From Trichostrongylus colubriformis (taxonomy: Eukaryota > Nematoda > Chromadorea > Rhabditida > Trichostrongylidae), in contig OZ022259.1 in the NCBI GenBank assembly GCA_963978905.1, positions 49,308,727 through 49,372,726 on the forward strand: DNA of 64,000 nt. Direction: 5' to 3'. Numbering within the stretch: position 1 is the first letter of the stretch; each line of letters begins with the position of its first letter. The position numbers and the translations under genes were made by a program. Of the stretch, positions 1-12,244 are shown one piece after another. The notes under the pieces were generated by a model. That model saw only the letters and a list, made by a program, of their open reading frames with translations. It did not search any database and was not told the origin of the DNA.

Positions 1-57
1 AAAAACAGAAGGACCAGCTCAAAAGGACCGCCGTCGTCAAGGTGAAAGTGGAAAATT

Positions 58-430
58 GGGAGGACATATGCTCTGTGAACGAGCATTCTAGTTCGGAAAA
101 CACAATCCGTGGAAAACTTCCTATGAAAAAGCGCGCCTTAGGGTCTTTATCGCGATCCCGCAGTGTTGCCAGTAATATTCCTTTGCATCCGCTGGACGAG
201 TTGCTGTGACGGCAGGGCAACGTTCGCAACGGTCTGACTTAGCTCCTCGCCCGTCTGCATCTACCCTATCCGGCCAAGGATGCAGTGGGGGGTGGGGAGA
301 AAGGGAAGGAGTCAGACGGAGACGTCTCCGGCTCCTATTTCGCGGACTTTTGACCGTTTTATTACGTTCCCACTGTTACACTACTTACCACCTCGAGTTC
401 TATAATCCGCTGTTGGTTTACAGCTGTCAA
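58..430 (+). repeat. Dispersed GC-rich repeat family R3, copy A
   Basis: Shares, in order, the AAAAAGCGCGCCT, CGCGATCCCGC, GGCAACGTTCGCA and TCTACCC blocks with copies at 29,944, 45,793, 57,733 and 62,345. It carries a 78-aa chance ORF (206-442). The copy may extend left of the window. No TIR or poly-A tail was recognised; class unknown. Confidence 0.6.
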
Positions 431-1236
431 AATTATCTCTAGTGGTATCTCCAGAGGAAGCTTCCACTACGAGGAATTGTTCGCTGGCAGACTGGACATA
501 GCAGAATAGTCCTTCAAAAAGCCTGCTCAAAGATCGCCAGCAGCTTCAAAATTCCCTAACTCGCTGAGGCCGCATGCATACTCGCGACCACGCGTTCGGT
601 CGCTGAAAATTCCAAGATCTCGAAATAGAATAGGAGCGCTATGTCGTCGGCAGTTAATGAGCCGTGAGGTCCGGCATTTATGAATGATGACCATTCGTTC
701 TTCTGAGGGCTTAAGAAGACTTTATTGGACATGAGAAAAGCAGTGTTTTTGGCTAAATGGGGTTTCTTGGCGCCAGTGGCCGTAATTACTTTTGCAAAAA
801 AAATATTTTCCAATTTTCTCCACTGTCACTCTTCTGCGTTGAGCCTTTCTTATAGTGAACCGTCCAAAAAAACGGGTCAAATATGCTGTGCTGAGATTTA
901 ACAACTTTGAAATTCATCGCACTTCGCTTGCGTCACGCCAAGGGTCGATTTCGGTCGCATGGCGCATCCCGAGAGATTGATCAACAATCGACAGTGAACC
1001 TTGGTTGCTGGACAGTGCATCTTTCGTGCTACGATTTGTTTGAATATGTGACCTGGGAAACCATGAATCTATGTTTCTTCACAGAACAATTTGAAAATTC
1101 GCGGGTTATTAATATTCCATGGAATGCATGACAATCTAGTGCAGATGCAACACTGAGGTTTGGATTTGTCCTATAAACATTCAAATGATAAAAAAACAAA
1201 GTCAAAAATTAAAGCACTGCGACAGACGTTGAAGTA
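431..1236. other. No gene recognised
   Basis: AT-rich sequence between R3 copy A and the mariner. Only short overlapping ORFs on both strands; no motif. Confidence 0.5.
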
Positions 1237-2135
1237 TTAGGTTGTAAGGAAAGTTCTGGCCGCTTTTTCGCAATCACAAGATAAATTTAAATATCAGAGC
1301 GCGTCAACATGAATCAGCTGACATATTGTGCTCGTTAGATAGAGAAAAAGTTGCTCTTTCAGAATATATGTTTTATTTGGAATGCCACAAGGTTTTCAAT
1401 TTATTAGGGAAGTTTTAAAGTGCTGCGAAAATGGCACTTTTAAGATGACTTCACTTCAAGAGTTCTTGTTTAGCCGAGTCCCAGCGAAGGTGACCACAAA
1501 TGTGAATACTGCAAGAGGAGGGGGTGTATCACTGGATGGAACACATTGTCTCCGGTTTCAGAAGTGCAGAAATGAGGACGAGCTGCTCGAATTTTCAGTT
1601 GATCAAATCGCTTTAACTAAAACGGCAGAAGGCGATGAGCGTCCATATTTGCAGGGGATATCCACAAGTATTGGCCCTCAAAAAGCAACCTTGGCTGACC
1701 ACCTCAAGTAGCCTTGATTTGGAAAAATCCAAAAAAATGGGTGCCGAGAGACCCCTCACGGCAGTCACGCGCAAGCGCATTTTTCACAAATCCTCTTCCA
1801 CTAATTGAAGCAGTTGCAGGGTGAGGCCCTTACTCGTCTAGCATGTTCATCAGATCTAGTGCTAACTATGCCCCACTTCCCAAAACATCTGGCCAGCTCC
1901 TTCAGTAGCAGTGTGTTCAGAAAGAGTGGCGGTTTGAAGTCGACTTTTTTTCATTTCGCGCAATATAAATTATCAGCCCTTTATCAAATTGAGATGTGTA
2001 GGTATGCATAGTGTTGCCAAGAGTGTGGCGAATCTAATGGTGCTCACTCTGTGAGAAAAGATGCACTCTGAGCCGAGTTATGATCTCTCGAAGTTGAAAT
2101 TTCAAAAACCGGCCAAAACTTTCCTTACAACCTAA
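1237..2135 (+). mobile_element. Decayed mariner-family transposon, 899 bp
   Basis: Terminal inverted repeats begin TTAGGTTGTAAGGAAAGTTC and end in its complement; both ends are flanked by TA (1,235-1,236 and 2,136-2,137), the mariner target duplication. Internal frames are broken. The conceptual fragment near 1,845-1,905 reads SSDLVLTMPHFPKHLAS, resembling the SPDLxPTDFHFFKHL block that holds the last catalytic Asp of mariner transposases. The 109-aa open frame at 1,382-1,711 has no clear mariner motif. About 400 bp of a typical 1.3-kb mariner is missing, so it cannot transpose by itself. Confidence 0.75.
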
Positions 2136-2137
2136 TA

Positions 2138-3039
2138 GAAGGGTTTATAAGAAGTCTATAAAAAGCCAAGAAATGACTGAGATTACAGTAGATAGTTAAA
2201 TGATCGTTTTAGAAGGACTTTTGTTAACTTCTGGGACCAAAGTACTTTGAAAATAGAGGACATATAGCTGAGAAAGAAACTGCCATTAGCATAAAATGGT
2301 CAAAGTGCCAGAATGAGTTAAATTTACGGCGAAGTTTAGTCAGAATTTGATTGAGAGGTTAGATTGATCAAGCCAAGTAATAAGTGATTTTATGGTAACT
2401 TGCTTATTTCAAAGACAGTGTGGGTAAAGGGTCATGTCATGAAGCTATGCAGAGGAATATCGAACATAATTTCTCCTTTTGCAAAGGGTTTTCTCGTTTT
2501 ATAAAGGTCTTCAGCTTACGGAAACACCAGATAGAATCTCGAAAATTTCACTTTGTTCTGACCTTTCTGTCATGACTGATAAGAAAGCTTGAAGACATAT
2601 TTATATAGCGCTGATCACTACACATGAGCGTACTGTGGAGTGCAAACGTCAAATCAATCGATTATTGATTATCCCGGTCTAATGGTTAGATTAGATAGCC
2701 TACCAGATAATCAAATCAGTGAAGGTATCGTGCAGAGAAAATGGAATCCTAATTCTCTCAAGTAAATATGTAACTTATGGTCACTGGAAAGTGGAAAAAT
2801 TCGATGGAAATTTCGTGGAAAACATCAATAAGAAAGAACTTTCGGAAACCTCACATTGCACGCGGTTGCTGAGCAAGTGGGTGGGGCCTGGACTCTTCGT
2901 AAATGGGTATAAATGTATAGGGATAATTGTGCCTGGGAGATCAACGGTTCTTCGAATTCTCGCCCAGCAACATTTGAACAGCTGTCTGGTGGATGAGAGC
3001 AATTCAAACTTCCGCGCCCAATGCTGAACTATATATTGT
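2138..3039. other. No gene recognised
   Basis: The 102-aa + ORF (2,719-3,027) overlaps two - strand ORFs of similar length and has no family signature. It partly resembles the R3 5' part (GGAAAGTGGAAAAATTCGATG followed by GTGGAAAACATC), so it is probably a repeat fragment. Confidence 0.45.
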
Positions 3040-3270
3040 TTGACTTTGTGTCCCCGCCCACATCGCCGTCGCCTCGTAGCATCCGCTGCCCCGCCCCTCC
3101 GGACGCCCCACCCCGTCGGACCTTACTTGAAGGAGCTTATCTCGGCTAGATTTTTATTTTTTCGAGTGGAACTTTGCATTTGACCCCTAGTGAGCAAATA
3201 TAACATAAATATGATATATAGGTAACAGAGAGCTCAAATATGATATATAGGTAACAGAGAGCTCTTGTTT
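3040..3270 (+). repeat. Half of an R1 fold-back element with a small tandem duplication
   Basis: GACCCCTAGTGAGCAAATATAACATAAATATG-type sequence at 3,180-3,215 matches the right arm only. The unit CTCAAATATGATATATAGG followed by TAACAGAGAG occurs twice in a row (about 3,203-3,263). No left arm is present. Confidence 0.5.
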
Positions 3271-4044
3271 TCGCGGACGTTTTCCATAAGAGCTACAAGA
3301 TATTTGAGTCAAGCTGTACTCTCTCGTAAAGAAAGAATCCTGGGTTTAGGTGGCTGTTTGTTGTCTGAAATCGGATCTGACTCCAAATTTACAAGACAGT
3401 TCTGTGAACCAAGAGGGTTTTTCGAGTGAGCACTCCCGTACAATGGAGCGAATACTCACTCAAAGGCCCACGAAGTACGGAATGATGGAAATAGCATGGC
3501 TTAGTGAGGGACACTACCGGTTGTGTTGGTAGTATTATGGTGAGGTCTTTGTGTAAGCAAAGTTTTTGTATTTACATAGATTTTTTTCGAAGTCGACGAT
3601 CCGGCTTGTGTGGGTGTTGCGATGCCCACTGTGCACCATCAGCTTTTATCCCGCAAAATGATTGCGACATTTTTTAGGAACTTCGAAGGCTCCTCGCAGT
3701 TCTTGATTTTCGACCTTCACTTCGGGAAAAGGTGGTTACCATGGATTACATAGAAGGGAGTTCTTGAGTCTTTACCAGGGAACAGTTACTGCTCTATTTT
3801 GGGCGCTTGTCAAATGTGTATGGAGCCTTTGTTAGAGATTAAGACTTTCGCTGTACTGTGCTATTTCGTTTTTTAACCTAGGTAGGGGATTACTGATTTA
3901 GGCTACCCTGCTTTCTTGTAACTGTGGTCAAAATCTCGATTTGGCTAAAAGTTCGTCTCCTAGGGTAGTCTGGATTTCGCAGGTTCCAAAGTGACCGCGC
4001 CTTATTTTAGGCGTAGGACACAGCAGTTGCTTTAAAGACACCGT
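3271..4044. other. No gene recognised
   Basis: Unannotated DNA; one 60-aa ORF with no motif. Confidence 0.5.
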
Positions 4045-4340
4045 GAGGGAGTAATTTTGGCTTACGGTAGAACAGACGTGGTGTGGACGAGTTCAAGTGA
4101 CTGCCATTGCACAAACTCGCCAATTTGACGCCTTGGCATGGTGCCAAGAGAAGATGTTTCCATTATAAAGTTGTTCATTCCTTTTACCTTCTCCTTTGTT
4201 CTTTCTTATATTGTTTCTAGATGTACTTACATGAATGTTAATGTAGTTGGGAATGGCCGCTCCACTACGCTGGGAGTCAGGTGCTACAACTAAAGTTGGC
4301 CCACGGCCGTCTCCTACAGCGGACAACTCGGAACGCCAGT
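4045..4340 (+). repeat. Dispersed repeat R2, copy 1
   Basis: Contains GTAATTTTGGCTTACGGTAG, CAATTTGACGCCTTGGCATG, AGATGTACTTACATGAATG and CTCCTACAGCGGACAACTCG. These recur in the same relative order on the opposite strand at 10,662-10,905. No TIR was identified. The two small ORFs inside are not genes. Confidence 0.65.
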
Positions 4341-6065
4341 GCGATGATGCGAATGAGGCGCGAATACACACCGCAGCGATGCACTTTTGAGTTCGGGTTT
4401 TTTCACCGATTATCGCTTCTAACCTTCTGCGTTCGTTACGAAATGCTTATTTCTTTGTATGTTTCTCTTGTTTCGGACCCCCTTCCGGTTCCTTTAAGAC
4501 CCAATTGCGTTCAACTTCCAGCATGCATGCATCACTTCGCACCCCACACCCCACTCTTGGGCGTTCTCATTCAAGTGCATGCATCCGTTCGATCCCCTCA
4601 TAACGAATATTACACTCATTTTGCAAGATAAGGCTTCACTCGCGTTAAGTATACGGTATTACCGAATATGGTGAAGGCTGGGATACAGATATGGCCCGGT
4701 AGAGAGGAAAATATCATTAAAGGTGTTTTAATATGCAAATGGGAGAAGCTTCATAAAATGAAAAATTCGGCCATCACATCGTTGCACTAGCGTGAGTGTA
4801 ACGCTTTTCCCTGTGGTACTGCACTATGCCCCTGCCACCTGTGCCTCAACCACCTTTGAAGGCACGTCTCTGCTCGTAGCTCTGTTCAAATGATGGTTCT
4901 GCCTAATAGAGAAACAGTTTCATTATCAGCATCCCGAGTAGACGTCAAATATGTACAGCAGGGACCAAAAGTCTTGGAGGAGCGGATTTTCAAGATTTTT
5001 TCCCTTTTCACTTGTTTTCACTTAAATTGAATAACAAAAAAAGGTTGACGTGGTTTGTGCTAATCCTTTACAGTAATTGAAAAAACCCTCAAAACCTTGT
5101 GCCAATCTGTTTTTGGTCACTACTGTATGTAGGTCTCATCGCAAATGACCAGTTGGCCAGGAATTGTTCCCTCGTCAGACTAATCCTATTAGGTACATGA
5201 ATTGCCCCCAAGTGGCGAAATACGTGCTCTGTGTGAATGAGTTGGACTCCTCCGCTTAAGTGCCTGAGAGAAAATTTCCACAAATAAATCAGTAAGTAAT
5301 GGCACAGGCAAAATCAATGTCAACAAGTTTTAGAGACAGATGATCCGTTGCGAAATATCGCAGAATTAAGTGGCCAAGTAAGAGATTGGTCTATTTGTTG
5401 CCCATTTGATTTCAATTCAACTTCGTGCATTTTCATGTACGTACTGTCCACATTTTAGCACTTTTATAGGAATGAGAGGGCTCTTTCCTCGGATAGTTTC
5501 TCGAAAACTGAACACGAAACGTCATAACCACGGTAAACATTGGATACGGAACACGAAAATCGGAACATGACGCAGGTCTCTGCTGAATTAACAATAAAAT
5601 TTATGATAATACTATACGTAGGCTCGGTTACCTCGGAGTTGACATGGTGGTTAACCAGATGACGCCAGAACTCGAGTAAATGAGCAGTTGGCAGTACTCG
5701 CGGAGTTGATATACGCTAAGATAGCGTAACAACTGCTGTGATAATAAAATCAGTTGACATGAAAACAATGTGTCACAATGAGGAGTGTGAAAAGTGATTG
5801 GTGCATGGGGGTACAAATTGCCCCTAGGAAGGCGCAAAATGAAGCTAAGCATTGAACAATTTTTAAAATAGCTCAAGTCCACCATCTTGTCCCAACTGAA
5901 AAAGCACTTGAGATAATTAGAACAAGATTTTGCACACAGCGGGCCGGCTGAAGAAGTTCTAATTATAGCTGTGGATGGCGAGAAACGACAACAGATCTGC
6001 GGTGTGAGGGAGCGAGAATTAGATAGTGTGCAAGTGAAATGAGGGGATTATCAATAGGTTTGTCG
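4341..6065. other. No gene recognised
   Basis: Short ORFs only. Nothing with splice-flanked, protein-like frames was found on either strand. Confidence 0.5.
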
Positions 6066-6490
6066 CACATCATTCACGAAAAAAGGAGTTACTTTGTTAC
6101 CCATATACTTATGTTGTATTTGCTTAATAAGGGCCGCAAAGTTCCAGGCAAAAAAAGCGAGAAGTCGACTGAGATACAGCTCCCCAAATTCTCGTCCGGG
6201 TAGGCGTGGCCTCCGAGTAAGAGCTCCGTCCGACCGTCCGCCGCGGTTGGGAAGGGAGAGTGGGACTGTTTACGTAACTTCTGTTCCCAAAATGCGTCTC
6301 CGGCCACGGCGGACGACGGGGTGGACACTTGCTCGCAGGCCGCGCCCATTCGGCTGAGGCTTTATGGTACTGTATCCTAGCCGGTTCACATTTTTTCGCG
6401 TGGAACTTTGCATGCAGCCCGAATTGGGCAAATACACCATAAATATACGGGTAACAGAAAAAGTCATTTTCCCGTTGACGTTTCCTTTAA
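6066..6490. mobile_element. Fold-back element family R1, copy a
   Basis: Left arm runs GTTACCCATATACTTATGTT and the right arm is its complement (ATAAATATACGGGTAACAG), followed by a degenerate CCTTTAA end. The arms bracket a ~100-bp centre containing GGGACTGTTTACGTAACTT. The left tip is diverged. Confidence 0.75.
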
Positions 6491-7265
6491 GGATTCGAAA
6501 TAACCGTACTGCTCGTCCGAAATTTGTGCTGATTGTTTTAAAATTTTTCTTCGGAGTGGGGGGAGGGGAGGCTCAAAGAACGTGAATGGCTTGACCGCAT
6601 CACAGAAGAATCAAGGAGTATGAATTAGTTAATAACAGCTGCAGGAAAATGCCTATGAAAGAATAAGGTGGTCAAAATTGGATGTGCAATACATCCAATT
6701 CCATTGTGTGCGGAGGGAGGAAAATATTCGCAATATTTTGTCGATTTTTTCTCTTTCACATTGGCCTATACACCAGAAGTTGGATCTTAAATTTCACCTT
6801 TTCCGCGGAAGACTTACTTCGGCTGATGGAAGCGCGTTCGTAGATAGTGGGTCAAGTAATCTCCGAGGAGAGTGTAGTTTCTCTTTGCATTGGGAGGTCG
6901 GGGCAGGGTCGCATTAGAGTTTGTTTTGCACTAGGTTCCAGAGGGTTGATTGAGGAGTTAGAAGAGGAAACGAGCTACTCAAAAAATTCTTTTTTCAATC
7001 AACCATACGATTGAACCTTTTTTTGTACTTCATTAGAAGGAAGTGGATAATTGGAATACTAAGTACCTCTGATGATTTCTCGATTTACGCTACGCAGTAT
7101 CCCCTTTCGGGTTGGAATCCTTGATAGAGAGAGATTGTACTTCTATTGCCGGTTTTCTCGATATCACCCCTTTAACCGGAAGGACTGAAGGCTCCATCGG
7201 TCTAAACGGGAAATTGTGATTCCGTTGAGGTTGCTAGTGTGGCCATTGCAACGCCGATGGAATGG

Positions 7266-7676
7266 TCAAAGGAATAGTCTACAGGAAAAGTATTTTTTTC
7301 TGTTACCCTTATATTTATGTTGTATTTGCTAATAAGGACACAAAAAAGTGAGCATTCGGCTAAGGTGCAGCTTCTCAAAATTTTGCCGGGTGGGCGGGGC
7401 TCCGAGTAAAAGGCTCAACCCGTCGTCCACCGCGCTTGGGAATGGAAAATGGGACTGTTTACGTAAATTTTGTTCCTACAAAATATGTCTCCGACCGCGG
7501 CGAACGCGGGGTGTGCACTTGCTCGGATGCCCCGCCCACCCGACCGACTTTGTGGTACTGTATCTCAGCCGAATTCACATTTTTCGCGTGAAACTTTGCA
7601 TGTGGCCCTTATTAGGCAAATACAACATAAATATATGGGTAGCATAAAAACATTTTTCGGTGGACGATTCCTTTAA
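7266..7676. mobile_element. Fold-back element family R1, copy b
   Basis: Starts TCAAAGGAATAGTCTACAGG and ends GGTGGACGATTCCTTTAA. It has the shared internal motifs TTATATTTATGTTGTATTTG, GGCGGGGCTCCGAGTAAAAG and GGGACTGTTTACGTAAATTT. The 99-aa and 68-aa ORFs inside are chance frames. Confidence 0.75.
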
Positions 7677-8447
7677 CACTCATGCACCATGTTAGGCCAG
7701 TCTTTCACCCATCCTTGGTCGCTTGAATGGAACTCTGCTAAGAAGATAAAAAGCATGGAAAAGATATAAAACGGAATCCAAATTACTGTAGAGCAGTAGC
7801 GCGAATTTCCTCTTATACTCAAGAAAATGTCTCTATCAAACAGCCCCTCCAATTACATGCAATTGCAGATGCATATTACAGTGAAAGCAGAGAATTGGGG
7901 AGCAAGAGAATAAGAGAGAATGAAAAAAATAATTGCCGGGCCCTTCTTCTCCTTAAAACTGGTTTTCTACTCGAATAGAGAGCCAGGGTTTGACGAATTA
8001 TGGTGGATGACCAATGAGAGCCGAATGAATCTACAAGAAAAAACGTTCTTCTTTGAATGTTCATACATCTTCCAGCGGCTATTCACGATCGGATTCCTCC
8101 ATGATGGCAAAACAAGGATGTGAATGCGTTTCTTTCAAAAAAAAGTATGCTTTTGGGCCTGTCACGACCGTAGCTCACCTCGCCAACGTCTTGTGCCAGG
8201 GGACTTTCCTTGGCCTAATTCGAATTCATGGAGGTTTTCTCCTTCGTTACCATAATATGTTATGGCTTCAGGGCAAGCATGAAACATCGGAGTGTCTGAA
8301 GCTTGAAAGGCCAAAAGCGTTCAAGAATTAGTGGTTAGAATCATTATTAAAGGACATATTAAACATGATTAGATTATGATGTTTGAGAGGGGCAGCTGAA
8401 ACTTTACTATTCGATTGTAATGATACTCGCTCGGAACATGGACCAAA

Positions 8448-9020
8448 CTATGTACAGTTCTTTAAAAAAGCATGCATAGGGGATTGGGATACTTGTTCAT
8501 GACTCGAAAGGTTTACCTGGATGACCCGATTAATCTCGATTTTTGCTTCTCCGTCTGGGCGGCCCCCTCCGGAGAAATGCCTCCTTGCAGGAAAGAAATA
8601 CCTTTCCGCGACCGGGAGGGGAATTCCCGGCCGGGATCTCGCCGAAGAGTCCGTAGGGTCCACCCAGTACTGTAAGGATCGCGAAATCGAATCCTTACGC
8701 GAGTGCCATGGTTGCGTGCCGCGCGCGACACTTCGAAAAAGCCTCCCATCGCACGATCGGGAGATTAGATCCGATGGGGCCCTCTTGCCACACCTGGCAG
8801 ATTCGAACGGGTGCGATTGTTGCAGACAAGGTGCACAGCGCTGGCAGGAAATGCCGGCTGTGCGGGAGCGGAATCGAACCGAGAACTGCGATACTCCGAC
8901 CGTTTTTGCTGAACGAAGGTCATCAGCAGTAGCCGATACCTGGTGAGGCTTGCATCTCTTTGAGGGACACGGATCAACCAAATTCATCCCCGTTCTCAGT
9001 CCCCAAAGAAATGGTTTCAT
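8448..9020. other. GC-rich multi-frame-open block with Pol III B-box-like motifs
   Basis: About 570 bp is open in several frames on both strands (190 aa on -, 141 aa on +), so none is preferred. On the - strand an exact B-box consensus GGTTCGATTCC sits at 8,870-8,880, with variants CGTTCGAATCT near 8,806 and GGATTCGATTT near 8,690. I could not fold a full tRNA around them. It may be a SINE-like or other dispersed repeat. Confidence 0.4.
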
Positions 9021-10661
9021 ATCGTTGACCCTCCAAATGGTAATGGGTAGTCAAAATTAAGCGTTGTAGTGTAAACCACCTTCTCCTGTTGCGTTCTCTT
9101 ACGCTGTTCTCGATTATGCCGTGAAGGCTGGGGGCATGTTGCGAGCAGTGCGAAGGGGGATGGTGCCTTACTGAGTTACCGTCCACATAGAAATGGTCTA
9201 TGGTAATGTTCTGATCAGAAATTCATCCTTCCCATTTGGTAAAATAGGGTAACAAATGATAGTGACTGATAGAGTGATTTTTTGAACCTCTGAGCAAGTA
9301 TGACAGAGTCTAGGAAGTACTTCGGAAAACGATATATTGCAAAATCAAAATATTAATAGCAAATGATAACGAGTGATAGTGAAAGGTATTGAAATAGCTG
9401 TGCTTTTAACTAGTGGGGACTGAATGTGAGTATTTTGCTTGAATGGCTCCTTTGCAGTTTTTAATTGTGTGGGTTGTGACCCCATGCCATACATATTGCT
9501 CAAGTTTACCAGAAGCCGTCAAACTATTCAAAAGTGCAGCCAAAATTGCAGTTTTTGGCAGAGCTAAAGGATATGTGAAAAACTTCGGCAGAGCCTCCTT
9601 CAGTGACAGCCATTTATAGCTGCACGTGCAAAAAAAAGGCTCTTTTCATATTCAGAAGGAGCGCCTAATTAGTGATGTTCGTTGGCCGTCCGAAGGTGAA
9701 AAGACTTTTTCATCTTCGAAAACACCAACGATCAAGGAGTCCGGAAAAGTCATGAGCTCCAGGAGAAAGTCATAAGTTGGGGACGAATAATAGTCAGGAG
9801 ATCAGAGGTAGACCCTAGCGCATTAATTCTAATCCTCCTTTTCCGTGGGGGAACGATCACCGAGCTCATTCCGTGGAAACAAAGAGAACGCCGACTCACT
9901 CAGATGGATAGCAATCACATGTTCAGTTACCACACGCGGCTTAAATATCATAGATCAGCTAGTTGAGCGCGTGACTTTCTGTTTAGGTAAGTAATGAGTT
10001 GAACCTCTGCAGCTCCCTGAAGGGGGGGAGGGGTGGGGTCCACCACTAAAAACCTAATGATTGCCACGGCTTCTATGGCACTACAGCACCATTGTCACAT
10101 CCAATCCCACTGAAATATCACCCAAAGTCGTTATTTTTAAGATGTAGAGAGGAATAGGCGTGAGTACTGGCTACAGGCGCCGCTATCGCGTGATCCGTGG
10201 CTCACTTCATGGCTAGAAGGGCACGCCACGTACTCGAGTTCGAAGTTGGAGTCGGGTACGTAGCGTGGCCTGCAAGGAATAAAACATTGATTATTATCGG
10301 CATAAAGACCTTGGGATGCGTTTTGACCGCACCTTCTCATGCGCTAGGAGGTGTGGCCAACACACAGTCCAACGTCCCTCCTACCAACCATACCCAAGAT
10401 GAAATTTGCTTATAGTGAGTATAAAAAATGTCCTTAACTAGTGCTAGGATTTGACGGAAACTTGTTCATGGCATTTTCACAGGATACTATACATGGCAGG
10501 CTTTTGAGGGAAGCGATTTTCTTTAATGAAGTGAAAGATTCTCTGGATGAGATCACAGTTTAAGAACATTCGCAAACTTCGAAATAGTTCCTACCTCCAA
10601 AACAGCAAAGCCGCTAGAGCAGATCTTCTTTTAGAAGTGGCCCATTCGCATCAACACACTG
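8946..10661. other. No gene recognised
   Basis: A/T-rich, with a poly-G run near 10,020. The overlapping 67- and 72-aa ORFs at 10,137-10,415 lie on opposite strands and carry no motif. Confidence 0.5.
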
Positions 10662-10905
10662 ACTTTCCGAGTTGTCCGCTGTAGGAGACGGGCCTCGGGC
10701 CAACGTCAGTTGTAGCACCTGACTCTCAGCGAAGTTGAGTGACCATTCCCAACTACATTAGCATTCATGTAAGTACATCTAAAAACACATCTCCTTTTGG
10801 CACCATGCCAAGGCGTCAAATTGGCGAGTTTGTGTAATGGCGGCCACCTAAACTCGTCCACACTACGTCTGTTCTACCGTAAGCCAAAATTACCCCCTTC
10901 CGGTG
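10662..10905 (-). repeat. Dispersed repeat R2, copy 2 (inverted)
   Basis: Read on the - strand it repeats the R2 blocks seen at 4,045-4,340, including TTTTGGCTTACGGTAGAACA and CGCCTTGGCATGGTGCC. It is about 50 bp shorter in the middle. Confidence 0.65.
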
Positions 10906-11184
10906 TATTTGGTTCTCAGCCCGACGGACTAGTTGGATCACATCAAAATGCTTAAGATTCGATTTAGAGAAACATGAGGATGCGCTGCTCTACCCTCTTA
11001 TTTGTCCACTCTCCTTCATAAAAAATAGTATCAAAGAAATCCGTGAATAAACAGATGTCCCGAAAAAATGACCTTTCGGGACAGCTGTACTCTGTACGTG
11101 GCAACTATGAGTAAAAGTAAAGTGAGTGAGACAAAAATTCTGTGAGCACACGCATTCCTAATGACGTGAGATAAGCATGTCTAA

Positions 11185-11258
11185 GGCCGCTTCCATACTT
11201 TGCGCACCGACGCCGTCACGCGCGTGCCGGCGTCGGCGCGCAAAGTATGGAAGCGGCC
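11185..11258. mobile_element. 74-bp GGCCGC hairpin element (Harbinger-like TSD)
   Basis: Two 31-bp arms starting GGCCGCTTCCATACTTTGCG differ by one base and enclose a 12-nt loop. TAA lies on both sides (11,182-11,184; 11,259-11,261), fitting the 3-bp TWA duplication of PIF/Harbinger elements. It is too short to encode anything. Confidence 0.75.
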
Positions 11259-11816
11259 TAAAGAAGATTCGAGTCTATTTTTGGCAGAAATAGCGTGAGG
11301 TGTATGTGTAATGTCCTTCCCATTGAGGATTTGTTGCGTGATCATATTATGCGCCAAGAAATATAATTAGCTCTCAGGACATGGTTTCTCATTGAAATTG
11401 GAAGATTTCACATGGTTAGGATACGTACACCTTATCTGTGGATAGAAAGCAGGCTCTCGAGATGTAGACTCTCAGCGCGCAACTCGCGTTGGGGCGCGCT
11501 TCAAAGACATCATTAAAAGTAGTGAACAAAACTCGCATTGAAAACCATGCCTTAATTCTTTTTATCGTGGCTGGGGTGTATTCCAGTCCTATGGGTTCCG
11601 ACAGCGGAATAACTTTGGAGGGCGGTGCACCGGTGGCTTACCTCCTTGCCTTTCAATAATACAGAGGGTGCGATAGCACGTCATGGCTCAAGGTCAATAG
11701 TACTATGAAAGTTTTTAGGTTCTTCTGGCCGTTTAAGTCCGTTCTTCCCTAAAAGTAGCTCTACATAGCCTCTCCAACATATTCCTCGACTGACCAAAAC
11801 TACACTTAAAGGATCC

Positions 11817-12244
11817 TTAAAGGAATCGTTCACGGAAAATGAGTTCTTGTGTTACGCAAATATTTATGTTGTATTTGCCTAATGTTGGCCTCATGCAAAA
11901 TTTACGCGAAAAAGTGTGAACCTGGCTGAGATACAGCATCACAAAGTGCGGTCCAGGTGGGCGGGGCCTCCGTGTAAAAGCCTCTTCCGCGTCCGCCGTG
12001 GTCTGAGACGCATTGTAGGAACAGGTTACGTAAAGAGTCCCACTCTACGTTCCCAACGGCGGCGGAAGACGGGACGAGGCTTTTACACGGAGGCCCCGCC
12101 CACCTGGACCGCACTTTGTGATGCTGTATCTCAGTCAGATTCACATTTTTTCGCGTGAAGTTTTGCATGAGGCCAACATTAGGCAAATACAACATAAATA
12201 TATAGGTAACACAAAAACTCATTTTCCGTGGACGATTCCTTTAA
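11817..12244. mobile_element. Fold-back element family R1, copy c (best preserved)
   Basis: Two arms of about 169 bp (11,817-11,985 and 12,076-12,244) are nearly perfect inverted repeats around a ~90-bp centre. It begins TTAAAGGAATCGTTCACGG and ends GTGGACGATTCCTTTAA, so TTAA sits at both tips. This suggests a piggyBac-like TTAA target duplication. It has no transposase. Confidence 0.85.

Noticed and set aside
8868..8940. tRNA gene around the exact B box
   Set aside because: The T arm does not pair over 5 bp, and no acceptor stem or anticodon arm could be drawn.
8448..9020. 190-aa - strand ORF as a gene
   Set aside because: Several other frames on both strands are equally open, no motif is seen, and B-box-like motifs suggest a repeat.
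11902..12222. 106-aa and 80-aa ORFs on opposite strands
   Set aside because: They lie within the arms of the fold-back element and mirror one another.
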